Assembly (NCBI RefSeq): GCF_027922425.1
Contig: NZ_BSFQ01000035.1
Location: 17,182 to 81,181 of the forward strand
Origin: Pseudonocardia halophobica
Lineage (GTDB): Bacteria; Actinomycetota; Actinomycetes; Mycobacteriales; Pseudonocardiaceae
Length of the DNA stretch: 64,000 nt
Direction of reading: 5' to 3'
Shown one piece after another: positions 8,090-15,652 of this stretch. The translations under genes and the position numbers were made by a program. Below the pieces are notes generated by a model. That model ran no database searches. It was not told the DNA's origin and was given only the letters and a program-made list of their open reading frames with translations. Within the stretch, counting starts at the first letter, position 1. Every line of letters begins with the position of its first letter.

Positions 8090-8530
8090 TCAGGTGGTGC
8101 CGGATCGGCGGCGGGTCGCGAACCAGTAGTGCGCCGCGATGCTCACGGCGATCCAGAAGATCGGCCCGCCCGGCCAGAAGAACGACACCGGGCCGACGAT
8201 CCAGCGCACCAGGACCAGCAGGACCACGGCGAGGCCGATCCCGGCGTGGATCACCAGGCGGCGCCGGGCGTCGGGCGGAAGGGTCCGCAGGCCCGGCGGC
8301 GGGGGCGGCGGGGCCGGCAGGTCGGCCGTCAGCGGGATCAGGTCCGCCTCGACCTTCGCGGCGTAGGCGGCCTGCTGGCGCTCGTCGGCCTCCTCGAGGG
8401 TCAGCCGTCCCTCGGCGGCGGCCGCCCGGATCCGGTCGGCGACGGCCTCGCGGTCGGCGTCGGAGAGCCGCAGCGCGGCGTCGGTGCGGAGGCGGGCGGT
8501 GTGGCCGGTGTGATCGGTGCTCTCGCTCAT
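8090..8530 (-). CDS. DUF1707 and two-helix membrane protein
   Basis: A 146-aa protein. The N-terminal DUF1707 (SHOCT-like) domain is clear from LRLSDADREAVADRI and EGRLTLEEADER near residues 14-47. A proline-rich linker (near 75) follows, then two hydrophobic helices (about 95-112 and 116-136). Such proteins are common small membrane proteins of actinomycetes with unknown role. ATG 8530 sits in MSESTD. It ends close to the palindrome at 8046-8085 and is divergent from the histidine kinase gene, with a 190-bp gap that should hold both promoters. Confidence 0.75.
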   Translation of the reverse strand: MSESTDHTGHTARLRTDAALRLSDADREAVADRIRAAAAEGRLTLEEADERQQAAYAAKVEADLIPLTADLPAPPPPPPGLRTLPPDARRRLVIHAGIGLAVVLLVLVRWIVGPVSFFWPGGPIFWIAVSIAAHYWFATRRRSGTT

Positions 8531-8722
8531 GCTGTCCCCCAGGTGTTCTCGTGGTGTGCCTCCACGGTGCCGGGGAGCGGCGACGCGCACGTCGGCCCGC
8601 GGGCGGGACCTGTGCTGCCGCCGGAGGGGGGCCGCGGGCCCGCGGCGTACGCCCCGCGGAGTACGCCGCCGGTCCCCCGCCGACCGACGCGTCCGGGGCG
8701 TGCGTCGCTCTAGGGTGCGGGT

Positions 8723-9925
8723 GTGTCCTGGTGGGTCGGGTTGCTGCGGCGCTCGTGGCAGAGCGTGCCGCACACCGTCCTGACCCCGGCCGCCTGGCTG
8801 GTCGTGGGGCTGGTCGCCGCGCTCAACGCGTCCCGCTTCGTGCCGACGGCCCGCCCGGTCGACGCGCTCGGGATCGCCCTGATCGTGCTGGGCCCGCTGC
8901 TGCTCGTCGTCCGCCGGGCGCACCCGCCCGCGGTGCTGGTCGGCTGCACCGCGGTCCTGCTCGGCTACCTCGCGCTCGGCTACCCGTTCGGGCCGGTCGT
9001 GGTGCCCTCGCTGGTCGCGCTGGCCGAGGCGATCCTGCGCGGGCACCGGCGGGTCGCCTACGTGACGACGGGCGTCGCCGTGCTCGCCGGCCTGGCGATC
9101 CAGATCGTGGTCCGCGGCGGCGCGGCCGGGCTCGAGGGCCGGCTGGGCTGGCTGGCGTGGCTGGCCGCGTACGTCGCGGGGTGCGAGCTGTGGCGGGCCC
9201 GCAGCGAGCGCCGCGCCCAGGCCGCGGCCGCGCGCGAGGAGACCGCGCGGCGGCAGGCCGGCGAGGAACGGCTGCGGATCGCCCGGGAGCTGCACGACGT
9301 GCTCGGCCACCACGTCTCGCTGATCAACGTGCAGGCCGGCGTCGCCCTCTACCTGATCGACGACGACCCCGAGCAGGCCCGGCGGGCGCTGGCCACGATC
9401 AAGGACGCCAGCCGGGACCTGCTCCGCGAGATGCGCTCCACCCTCGGCGTCCTGCGCGGGATCGACGAGGAGCCGCCGCGTGCGCCCACCGCCGGCCTCG
9501 GGATGCTCGACCGGCTGGTGGCCGACAACGAGGCCGCCGGGCTGGCCGTCAGCACCTCGGTCGACGCGGACGTCCGCGCCCTGCCGCGGAGCGTCGACCT
9601 CGCCGCCTACCGGATCGTGCAGGAGGCGCTGACCAACGTCCGCAAGCACGCGGGCGCCGGGCGTGCGCTCGTGAAGGTGACCGCGGCGGACGGCACGCTC
9701 CGGGTCGTCGTCGACGACGACGGCGCGGGCCCGCCCGAACGGCCCGGCGAGGGCGGCACGGGGCTGGTCGGGATGCGCGAGCGCGCCACCGCGCTGGGCG
9801 GCACGCTGAGCCACGGGCGCGCGCCCGGCGGCGGGTTCCGGGTGGAGGCGGTGCTGCCGCTCGCCGGCTCCGGCGGCGCGGCGGTCGGGGCGGTCGGGGC
9901 GCGGTCCGAGGAGGAGACAGGGTGA
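8723..9925 (+). CDS. NarL-type sensor histidine kinase
   Basis: A 400-aa membrane kinase of the HisKA_3 (DesK/LiaS/NarX-like) class. The first 135 residues hold about five hydrophobic segments with very short outer loops, so it probably senses a membrane state or a small lipophilic signal. The phospho-acceptor histidine lies in RELHDVLGHHVSL near residue 191. The ATPase domain has DDDGAGPPERPGEGGTGLVGMRER near 332-355. Its stop overlaps the start of the response regulator gene in a GTGA, a standard two-component pair. Confidence 0.88.
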   Translation: MSWWVGLLRRSWQSVPHTVLTPAAWLVVGLVAALNASRFVPTARPVDALGIALIVLGPLLLVVRRAHPPAVLVGCTAVLLGYLALGYPFGPVVVPSLVALAEAILRGHRRVAYVTTGVAVLAGLAIQIVVRGGAAGLEGRLGWLAWLAAYVAGCELWRARSERRAQAAAAREETARRQAGEERLRIARELHDVLGHHVSLINVQAGVALYLIDDDPEQARRALATIKDASRDLLREMRSTLGVLRGIDEEPPRAPTAGLGMLDRLVADNEAAGLAVSTSVDADVRALPRSVDLAAYRIVQEALTNVRKHAGAGRALVKVTAADGTLRVVVDDDGAGPPERPGEGGTGLVGMRERATALGGTLSHGRAPGGGFRVEAVLPLAGSGGAAVGAVGARSEEETG

Positions 9926-10587
9926 TCAGGGTCATGCTGGCGGACGACCAGGCGCTGGTCCGGGCCGGGTTCCGGGCGTTGCTCGGCTCCGCGCCGGACC
10001 TCGAGGTGGTCGGCGAGGCCGAGGACGGCGAGGCGGTGCTGCGGGTCTGCCGCGACACCGCACCCGACGTCGTGCTCATGGACATCCGGATGCCCGGGCG
10101 GGACGGGCTGGCCGCGACCCGGGACATCGTGGCCGATCCGCGGCTGGCCGGGGTCCGGGTCGTCGTGCTGACCACCTTCGCCGAGGACGCCTACATCTTC
10201 GAGGCGCTGCGCTCCGGCGCCAGCGGTTTCCTGGTCAAGGACACCGAGCCGGCCGAGCTGCTGCACGCGGTGCGGGTGGTGCACGCCGGGGAGGCGCTGC
10301 TCTCCCCCGGCGTGACCCGCCGGCTCGTCGAGGAGTTCGCCGCGCGGTCCCGCCCGCCCGCACCCGACCGCCGGCTCGACGCGCTGACCGGCCGCGAGCG
10401 CGAGGTGCTCGCGCTGGTCGCCGCCGGGCTGTCCAACGACGAGATCGCCGAGAAGCTCGTGGTCAGCCCGGCCACGGCGAAGACGCACGTCAGCCGGTCG
10501 ATGGTGAAGCTGGGCGTGCGGGATCGCGCGCAGCTCGTGGTGCTGGGGTACGAGACCGGCCTGGTGCGGCCGGGCTGGCTGGCCTGA
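9922..10587 (+). CDS. NarL/FixJ family response regulator
   Basis: A 221-aa regulator. The receiver domain has the acidic pocket LADDQ near residues 5-9, the phospho-acceptor Asp in VLMDIRMPG (about residue 54) and Lys in LVKDTEP near 104. A LuxR-type HTH follows in the last 65 residues (LTGREREVLALVAAGLSNDEIAEKL). The GTG start overlaps the kinase stop, with GGAGGAGACAG upstream. It should be phosphorylated by that kinase. The target genes cannot be seen from the window. Confidence 0.9.
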   Translation: MIRVMLADDQALVRAGFRALLGSAPDLEVVGEAEDGEAVLRVCRDTAPDVVLMDIRMPGRDGLAATRDIVADPRLAGVRVVVLTTFAEDAYIFEALRSGASGFLVKDTEPAELLHAVRVVHAGEALLSPGVTRRLVEEFAARSRPPAPDRRLDALTGREREVLALVAAGLSNDEIAEKLVVSPATAKTHVSRSMVKLGVRDRAQLVVLGYETGLVRPGWLA

Positions 10588-10598
10588 GCACGAGTGAA

Positions 10599-10635
10599 CG
10601 GCCCCCTCGCTCGGACCTGGTGAGCAAGAGGGCCG
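10599..10635. terminator. Palindrome, CGGC(G/C)C family (copy 1)
   Basis: Arms at 10599-10612 and 10622-10635 pair in 12 of 14 positions with a 9-nt loop. It lies between the response regulator and the convergent mosA-like gene and resembles the palindromes at 20944 and the IS-split one at 57980/59551. Probably a bidirectional terminator. Confidence 0.55.
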
Positions 10636-10649
10636 CTCGCCCGTGGGGT

Positions 10650-11405
10650 TCAGGCGTGGACGACGGTGCCGGTCTCCTTGTCCGCCAGCGCGTCGGTGAG
10701 CGCGCCCCGGGTCAGCCCGTTGACCACCCGGAACTCGCGGACGTGCTTGGCGGTGGGCAGCAGCTCGCAGGCCAGCCGGTCCACGGGCAGGTCCGGGGTG
10801 GTGGCGGGGACGCGGCCGCCGGGGCCGTCGACGTCCTTGACGAAGATCAGCCGCTGGGCGCCGAAGGCGTCGGCGAGCAGGACCGCACCCGCGTCCGTGC
10901 GGTGCACCGGCAGCTTGCCGACCACGGCCGGGAACTCGTGGGACCCGTAGGGCGGGTACCCGTTGGAGACGACGGCCGGGGCCGCCGCCAGGTGCCCCGC
11001 CAGCTGCCGGGCGACGGTCCCGTGCGGCACGTAGGACACGCCGTCGGCCGCGAGCAGCGCGGCCAGCAGGTGACCGTTCTGCTCGGCCTCGGTGGCCGCG
11101 AGCTCCGACAGCGCGCCGGTGGGCAGGCCCAGGTCGAGGCCCACGCCGATGGCGTGCCGGGCCCTGATGCCGGCGCCGGTGAGGATGAGCATCCGGTGGT
11201 CGCCGAAGGCGCCGCGCAGCTCGTCGACGAGGGGCAGGATCGCGTCCCGCCCCCGGTCGACGATCGCGCCGCCGCCGATCACGACGATGTCGAGCCAGGG
11301 CAGCAGCCGGGTCACCGGGCGCGAGGTGACCGGCCGGACGAGGTCGCGGTCGAGCAGCGTCTGCCGCGCCAGCAGCGACGGGACGTCCTTGCTGTGCTCG
11401 GTCAT
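10650..11405 (-). CDS. mosA: Molybdenum storage protein alpha-type subunit (amino acid kinase fold)
   Basis: A 251-aa amino acid kinase-fold protein that closely follows the alpha subunit of the Azotobacter vinelandii molybdenum storage protein (MoSto) as I remember it. Shared segments are LARQTL-DRDL-RPV near residues 12-26, RLLPWL near 34, LILTGAG-RARH near 73-83, EAEQNGH near 107-113 and the VVNGL near 225. MoSto is a cytoplasmic alpha3beta3 cage that uses ATP to deposit polyoxomolybdate clusters. The N-terminal region before the kinase core distinguishes it from uridylate kinase. It lies 2 nt after the beta-type gene. Annotation pipelines would probably call it uridylate kinase. Confidence 0.75.
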   Translation of the reverse strand: MTEHSKDVPSLLARQTLLDRDLVRPVTSRPVTRLLPWLDIVVIGGGAIVDRGRDAILPLVDELRGAFGDHRMLILTGAGIRARHAIGVGLDLGLPTGALSELAATEAEQNGHLLAALLAADGVSYVPHGTVARQLAGHLAAAPAVVSNGYPPYGSHEFPAVVGKLPVHRTDAGAVLLADAFGAQRLIFVKDVDGPGGRVPATTPDLPVDRLACELLPTAKHVREFRVVNGLTRGALTDALADKETGTVVHA

Positions 11406-11407
11406 GA

Positions 11408-12220
11408 TCAGCCCTCCGCCGTGATGATCGTGCCGACGTGCTCGCCCGCGAGCGCGCGGGTGACCAGGCCGGGCTTCAGGCCGTTGACGATCTGGATCTT
11501 CTTCACGAACCGCGCGTTCCGCATGAGGTCGAACACCGGGCGCTCGACGGCGAGGTCGGGCAGGTCCCGCGCGATCAGCTCGTCGACCGTGATCTCCGGG
11601 ATCAGGGTGGCCGACGGGTCCGTCTTCGGGTTGGCCGTGTAGAGGCCGTCCTCGTCCTTGACGAAGGTCATCGACGCGCAGCCGTAGGTCTCGGCGACGA
11701 GGTAGCAACCGGCGTCGGTCCGGTAGGGCGGGATCACGCCCTCGGCCGGCACGCGCTGCCACATGTCGTAGGGCGGCATGCCGGCGAAGATCGCGGCGCC
11801 GACCTCGGCGACGCGCAGCGGCAGCGCGGCCATCGCCTCGCCGCCGACCACCGGGACGCCGTACTTGGCGAACAGGTGGCCGAGCATCGTCGCGTTCTGC
11901 CCGGCCACGGCCGAGCCGATGTCGCTGAGCACGCCGGTGGGCAGGCCGAGCTCGGCGGCCAGGGCGTAGGCGTGCCGGGCGCGGGTGCCGCCGCCGGTGC
12001 CGATCAGCAGCCGGTACCGCGGGAGCGCGGCGACGATCTCCTCGACCACCGGGAAGACCGCCGAGCGGCCCCGGTCGAGCAGGCTCTGCCCGCCGATCTT
12101 GAGCACGTGCACGTCGGGCAGGACCCGCTCGTCGGGCACGGCGTCGGTGGCGGCCTGCAGCTCGGGGTCGTCGAGGCTGCGGCTCATGAGCAGCTCGCCC
12201 AGCGCGGCTGCGGTCGTCAT
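11408..12220 (-). CDS. mosB: Molybdenum storage protein beta-type subunit (amino acid kinase fold)
   Basis: A 270-aa amino acid kinase-fold protein resembling the MoSto beta subunit. Matching blocks are LGELLMSRSL-DP-LQAA near residues 7-23, VLKIGGQSLLDRGR-AV-P-V-EIV near 39-62, LLIGTG-GTRARH near 70-82, AEGVIPPYRTDAGC near 158-171, FVKDEDGLYTANPKT near 183-197 and HVGTIIT at the end. ATG 12220 follows a GGGGGTTCTCCT-type ribosome site on the coding strand (AGGAGAA just downstream on the plus strand is its reverse, so support is moderate). First gene of a two-gene operon. No nitrogenase, modABC or molybdopterin gene is near. Confidence 0.75.
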   Translation of the reverse strand: MTTAAALGELLMSRSLDDPELQAATDAVPDERVLPDVHVLKIGGQSLLDRGRSAVFPVVEEIVAALPRYRLLIGTGGGTRARHAYALAAELGLPTGVLSDIGSAVAGQNATMLGHLFAKYGVPVVGGEAMAALPLRVAEVGAAIFAGMPPYDMWQRVPAEGVIPPYRTDAGCYLVAETYGCASMTFVKDEDGLYTANPKTDPSATLIPEITVDELIARDLPDLAVERPVFDLMRNARFVKKIQIVNGLKPGLVTRALAGEHVGTIITAEG

Positions 12221-12424
12221 AGGAGAACCCCCTGGTCCCGGGCGGCCGGCCGGCCGCGCCGCGGGCGACCGTAGCCGCACCCGACCGGGGGCTGCCATCC
12301 GGCCGTCCGGCGGCCCGCGCGCGTCCTCCGTGGACGCGGCGGGCCGCGGCGATCTCCGGCCGCACCCGCGTGCGCGGGACCGGTGATGTGATCCCCGGCT
12401 CATCCGCCGCAGGTCATCGGGGGT

Positions 12425-12466
12425 CGTGCGTGCGAGGTGCCCCTCTAGGGGCGGTTGCCGCTCACG
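12425..12466. terminator. Palindrome, stop-embedded family (copy 2, one arm decayed)
   Basis: This 42-nt site aligns without gaps with the palindrome at 15611-15652: the centre GCCCCTCTAGGGGC and right arm TTGCCGCTCACG are conserved, the left arm has drifted. The TGA stop of the aminotransferase gene (12464-12462) lies inside the right arm. It separates that gene from the downstream mos pair on the same strand. Confidence 0.55.
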
Positions 12467-13679
12467 GGAGGGCCACGAACGAGGCCAGGCCGTCGAGGAG
12501 CCGGTCGACGTCCGAGTCGTCCGTGTACGGGGACAGGCCGATCCGCAGCGACCCGTGGTCGCCCAGCCCGAGCCGGCGGCTGGCCTCCAGCGCGTAGAAG
12601 GAGCCGGCCGGGGCGTTGATCCGGCATTCGGCGAGGTAGCGGTAGGCGTCGGCCGGGTGCTTGTCGGCGAACTCGACGAGCAGGGTCGGCGTCCGGTGGG
12701 CCGCCCGGGACCGCACGCGGACGCCGGGGAGCTCCGCCAGCACCTGCTCGATCCGGATGCGCAGCGGCTCCTCGTGCGCCCGGATCGCGCCCATCGTCTC
12801 GAGCAGCGCGGTGCGCCGGTCCGCCTGCGAGCCCGTGAGCCCGGCGAGGAAGTCGACCGCGGCCGTGGTGCCGGCGAGCAGCTCGTAGGGCAGGGTGCCC
12901 AGCTCGAACCGCTCCGGGACGGCGTCGCTGCTGGGCGCGAGCTTCGCCGGGCGCAGCTCCTCCAGCAGCTCCGGCCGGGCGGCGAGCACCCCGCAGTGCG
13001 GGCCGAGGAACTTGTACGGCGAGCAGGCGAAGAAGTCCGCGCAGAGCTCCGAGACGTCGATCCCGGCGTGCGCGGTGAGGTGCACGCCGTCGACCATCGT
13101 CAGGGCCCCGGCGTCGTGCGCGAGGGCGCTGATCTCGGCGATCGGCGGGATCGTGCCGACGAGGTTCGACGCCCCCGTCACCGCGACCAACCGGGTGCGG
13201 CGCGACAGCACGGCGGCGACGTCCGCGGCGGTGAGCTCGGCCGTCTCCGGGTCGAAGTCCGCCCAGCGCACGGTCGCGCCGGCGGCCTCCGCGGCCAGGA
13301 CCCAGGGCCGGATGTTGGCGTCGTGGTCCAGCCTGGTGACGACGACCTCGTCCCCCGGTCGCCACGTCTCGGCCAGCGTGCGCGCGAGGTCGAAGGTCAG
13401 CTGGGTCATGCTGCGCCCGAAGACGATCCCGCGCGGGTCGGCGTCGAGCAGGTCCGCCATCGCCGCCCGGGCCCGCAGGACGATCCCGTCGGCGTGCCGC
13501 TCGGCCTTGGTGACGGTGCCGCGGTTCGCGACGGGGGAGGTCAGCGCCTCGTACACCGCGCGGGCCACCGGCTCGGGGGTCTGCGAGCCGCCGGGCCCGT
13601 CGAAGTGCGCGGTCCCGGCCTTGAGCGCGGGGAACTGCGTGCGGAGGGCGGCGACGTCGTAGCTCGCGGGCTGGCTCAC
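12462..13679 (-). CDS. Cysteine desulfurase-like class V aminotransferase
   Basis: A 405-aa PLP enzyme of the fold I class V group, closest to the cysteine desulfurase-like family typified by VC1184. The PLP-binding lysine lies in ACSPYKFLGPHCG near residue 225, the cofactor-contacting Asp-Gly-His in MVDGVHLTAHAG near 200, and DHDAN near 118. Members are often annotated as desulfurase-like or kynureninase-like; the real substrate is unknown. A MHS-type transporter gene lies 19 nt upstream on the same strand, so the two may share a transcript and a substrate. Confidence 0.8.
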   Translation of the reverse strand: MSQPASYDVAALRTQFPALKAGTAHFDGPGGSQTPEPVARAVYEALTSPVANRGTVTKAERHADGIVLRARAAMADLLDADPRGIVFGRSMTQLTFDLARTLAETWRPGDEVVVTRLDHDANIRPWVLAAEAAGATVRWADFDPETAELTAADVAAVLSRRTRLVAVTGASNLVGTIPPIAEISALAHDAGALTMVDGVHLTAHAGIDVSELCADFFACSPYKFLGPHCGVLAARPELLEELRPAKLAPSSDAVPERFELGTLPYELLAGTTAAVDFLAGLTGSQADRRTALLETMGAIRAHEEPLRIRIEQVLAELPGVRVRSRAAHRTPTLLVEFADKHPADAYRYLAECRINAPAGSFYALEASRRLGLGDHGSLRIGLSPYTDDSDVDRLLDGLASFVALP

Positions 13680-13698
13680 GTCCCCACCCTCGCACGGT

Positions 13699-14979
13699 TC
13701 ATCGCAGGACGGTCCCCTTCGTCTCGGGCAGCGTGAGCACGGTCAGGAACGCGATCACCGCGCCGACGGCGACGTACCAGAAGAACGCCCCGCCCAGCCA
13801 CTGGATCATCAGCGGCGCGGTGCCGCCGAACAGCGCGACCGTGAGGTTGTACCAGGCGCCGATGCCCAGCCCGCGCACCTCGGTCGGGAACAGCTCGCTC
13901 ATGATCGCCGGCGCGATCGAGGTCATCATCGTGTAGAGCCCGAGGCCCACGCAGAACACCACGAGCAGTCCGACGAACCCGGGTCGGACCAGGGCGGACA
14001 GCGGCACGATGAGGAGGGCGGTCGCCGCGGACCAGAAGAGGAGCTGGGGCTTGCGCCCGATCCGGTCCGACAGCGCGCCCATCGGGTACTGCAGCAGGAC
14101 GAACAGTCCCGTCGCGATCGACAGGGCGAGGAAGACGTCGTACGGGTCGGCCCCGCGGGACTTCGTGGCGTACGGGGTCAGCGCGGAGAAGAAGGTGTAG
14201 TAGCAGAGCGTCGAGAGCAGGGTGAAGCCGACGAGCTGGCCGACGGCCTTCGGGTGCTCGCGCAGCGTGACCATCAGCGGGTTGCGGATCGTCTGGGCCT
14301 TGGCCTTGTTGGTCTCGTACTGCTCGGTCTCCGGCATCGCCCGGCGCAGCCAGAGCCCGAGGAGCCCGAGCAGGCCGCCGACGACGAACGGGATCCGCCA
14401 ACCCCACGAGGAGACCTGGTCCTCCGACAGCGAGCCGGAGAGGATCACGCCGAGCACGCTCGCGATCAGCACGGCCCCGCCGGTGGAGATGTAGAAGAAG
14501 GACGAGTAGCGGCCGCGGTGGGCGGGCGGGGCGACCTCGCCGAGGTAGGCCGACGCGTTGGACACCTCGCCACCCAGCGACATTCCCTGCGCGATGCGGG
14601 CGAGCAGCAGCAGGACCGGGGCGAGCCAGCCGACCATCGAGAACGTCGGCAGGATCGCGATCACCAGCGAGCCGCCGGCCATCAGCAGGATGGTCAGCAT
14701 CATCGCCGTGCGGCGGCCGCGGACGTCGGCGAAGCGGCCGAGCAGGAACCCGCCGAGCGGCCGGAAGAAGAAGGCCAGCGCGTAGGTGGCGAGCGTGCTG
14801 ATCAGGGCCAGCGCCTCGTTGCCGGGCGGGAAGATCTGCGTCGCGAAGTAGATCGAGAACGTCGCGTAGATCGTCCAGTCGTACCACTCGATCGCGTTGC
14901 CGATGGAGGCGGCGACGAGTGTTCTGACGGGCAGCCGATGGCGTGTGCCGGTGGTGGTCTGCTGGCCGGTCTCGCTCAT
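13699..14979 (-). CDS. MFS transporter, metabolite:H+ symporter (MHS) family
   Basis: A 426-aa transporter with twelve hydrophobic segments. The opening GNAIEWYDWTIYATFS (about residues 27-42) is the typical start of MHS proteins such as ProP, KgtP and ShiA. The MFS loop motif GRFADVRGRRTAMM follows near 84-97 and its second-half counterpart ALSDRIGRKPQ near 291-301. These proteins import small carboxylates or zwitterions with protons. The exact substrate cannot be read. ATG 14979 gives a normal N-terminus. Probably the first gene of a unit with the class V aminotransferase downstream. Confidence 0.85.
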   Translation of the reverse strand: MSETGQQTTTGTRHRLPVRTLVAASIGNAIEWYDWTIYATFSIYFATQIFPPGNEALALISTLATYALAFFFRPLGGFLLGRFADVRGRRTAMMLTILLMAGGSLVIAILPTFSMVGWLAPVLLLLARIAQGMSLGGEVSNASAYLGEVAPPAHRGRYSSFFYISTGGAVLIASVLGVILSGSLSEDQVSSWGWRIPFVVGGLLGLLGLWLRRAMPETEQYETNKAKAQTIRNPLMVTLREHPKAVGQLVGFTLLSTLCYYTFFSALTPYATKSRGADPYDVFLALSIATGLFVLLQYPMGALSDRIGRKPQLLFWSAATALLIVPLSALVRPGFVGLLVVFCVGLGLYTMMTSIAPAIMSELFPTEVRGLGIGAWYNLTVALFGGTAPLMIQWLGGAFFWYVAVGAVIAFLTVLTLPETKGTVLR

Positions 14980-15086
14980 CCGCACTCCAGGGTGATCCGC
15001 CGTGATCAGTACAGCCGGGCACGATGTGCGCGAAAGGGTACGTCGGCCGGGTGACGCCCGCAGGGTCTGAGCCCCGGCCGAGCACG

Positions 15087-15533
15087 CTAGGAGACGGTCG
15101 CGGCGGAACCCAGGGCGCCGAGCAGGCGGCGGACGCCGGCGCGGGCCAGCAGCAGGACGAGGATCAGCAGCGTCACGGAGAAGAAGCCGCCGAGCGAGAC
15201 GCTCGCTCCGAACACGAGGTCGACGGCCTCCAGGACGAGGAACTTGCTGCCGACGAGCACCAGCCACAGCACGAGCCCGGCCACGACCTTGCCGGCCGGG
15301 CCCGACGCGGCCCGGAAGCGGGCCTTCGCCCGGTCCTTGCCCGCCACGACCACCTCGAGGACCAGCTTGAGCAGGACGGCGGTGAGCAACGACAGCGTGA
15401 ACGTCTCGCTGAGCACCTGCGGCAGGTACTCGATGAACAGGTTCAGCACGACGACGTAGACGAACACGTCGATCACCGCGGCCGCGACCCGCGGGTCCGC
15501 CGCGCGCGGGCGGTCCGCCTCCTGGTCGACCAT
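15087..15533 (-). CDS. Small integral membrane protein
   Basis: About 148 aa with four hydrophobic segments (about residues 17-35, 40-60, 80-100 and 105-127) and a basic KDRAKARFR loop between the second and third. I do not recognise the family by function. The ATG at 15533 (MVDQEADRPR) is chosen because the upstream in-frame extension to 15623 is proline-rich and unlike the rest; neither start has a strong ribosome site. It lies between the kinase terminator and the MHS gene on the same strand. Confidence 0.55.
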   Translation of the reverse strand: MVDQEADRPRAADPRVAAAVIDVFVYVVVLNLFIEYLPQVLSETFTLSLLTAVLLKLVLEVVVAGKDRAKARFRAASGPAGKVVAGLVLWLVLVGSKFLVLEAVDLVFGASVSLGGFFSVTLLILVLLLARAGVRRLLGALGSAATVS

Positions 15534-15610
15534 GAGCCGACCGTAGGACCACCGGGTGGCCGGGGGCACCGCTCGACGGGTCGACCCGGAACCCGCTGGT
15601 GATCCGGGGT

Positions 15611-15652
15611 CGTGAGTGGCCACTGCCCCTCTAGGGGCAGTTGCCGCTCACG
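15611..15652. terminator. Palindrome, stop-embedded family (copy 3)
   Basis: Arms 15611-15630 and 15633-15652 match in 18 of 20 positions around a 2-nt CT, forming a nearly perfect 42-nt palindrome centred on CCCCTCTAGGGG. The TGA stop of the histidine kinase gene (15650-15648) lies inside the right arm. Likely terminator for that gene. Confidence 0.7.
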
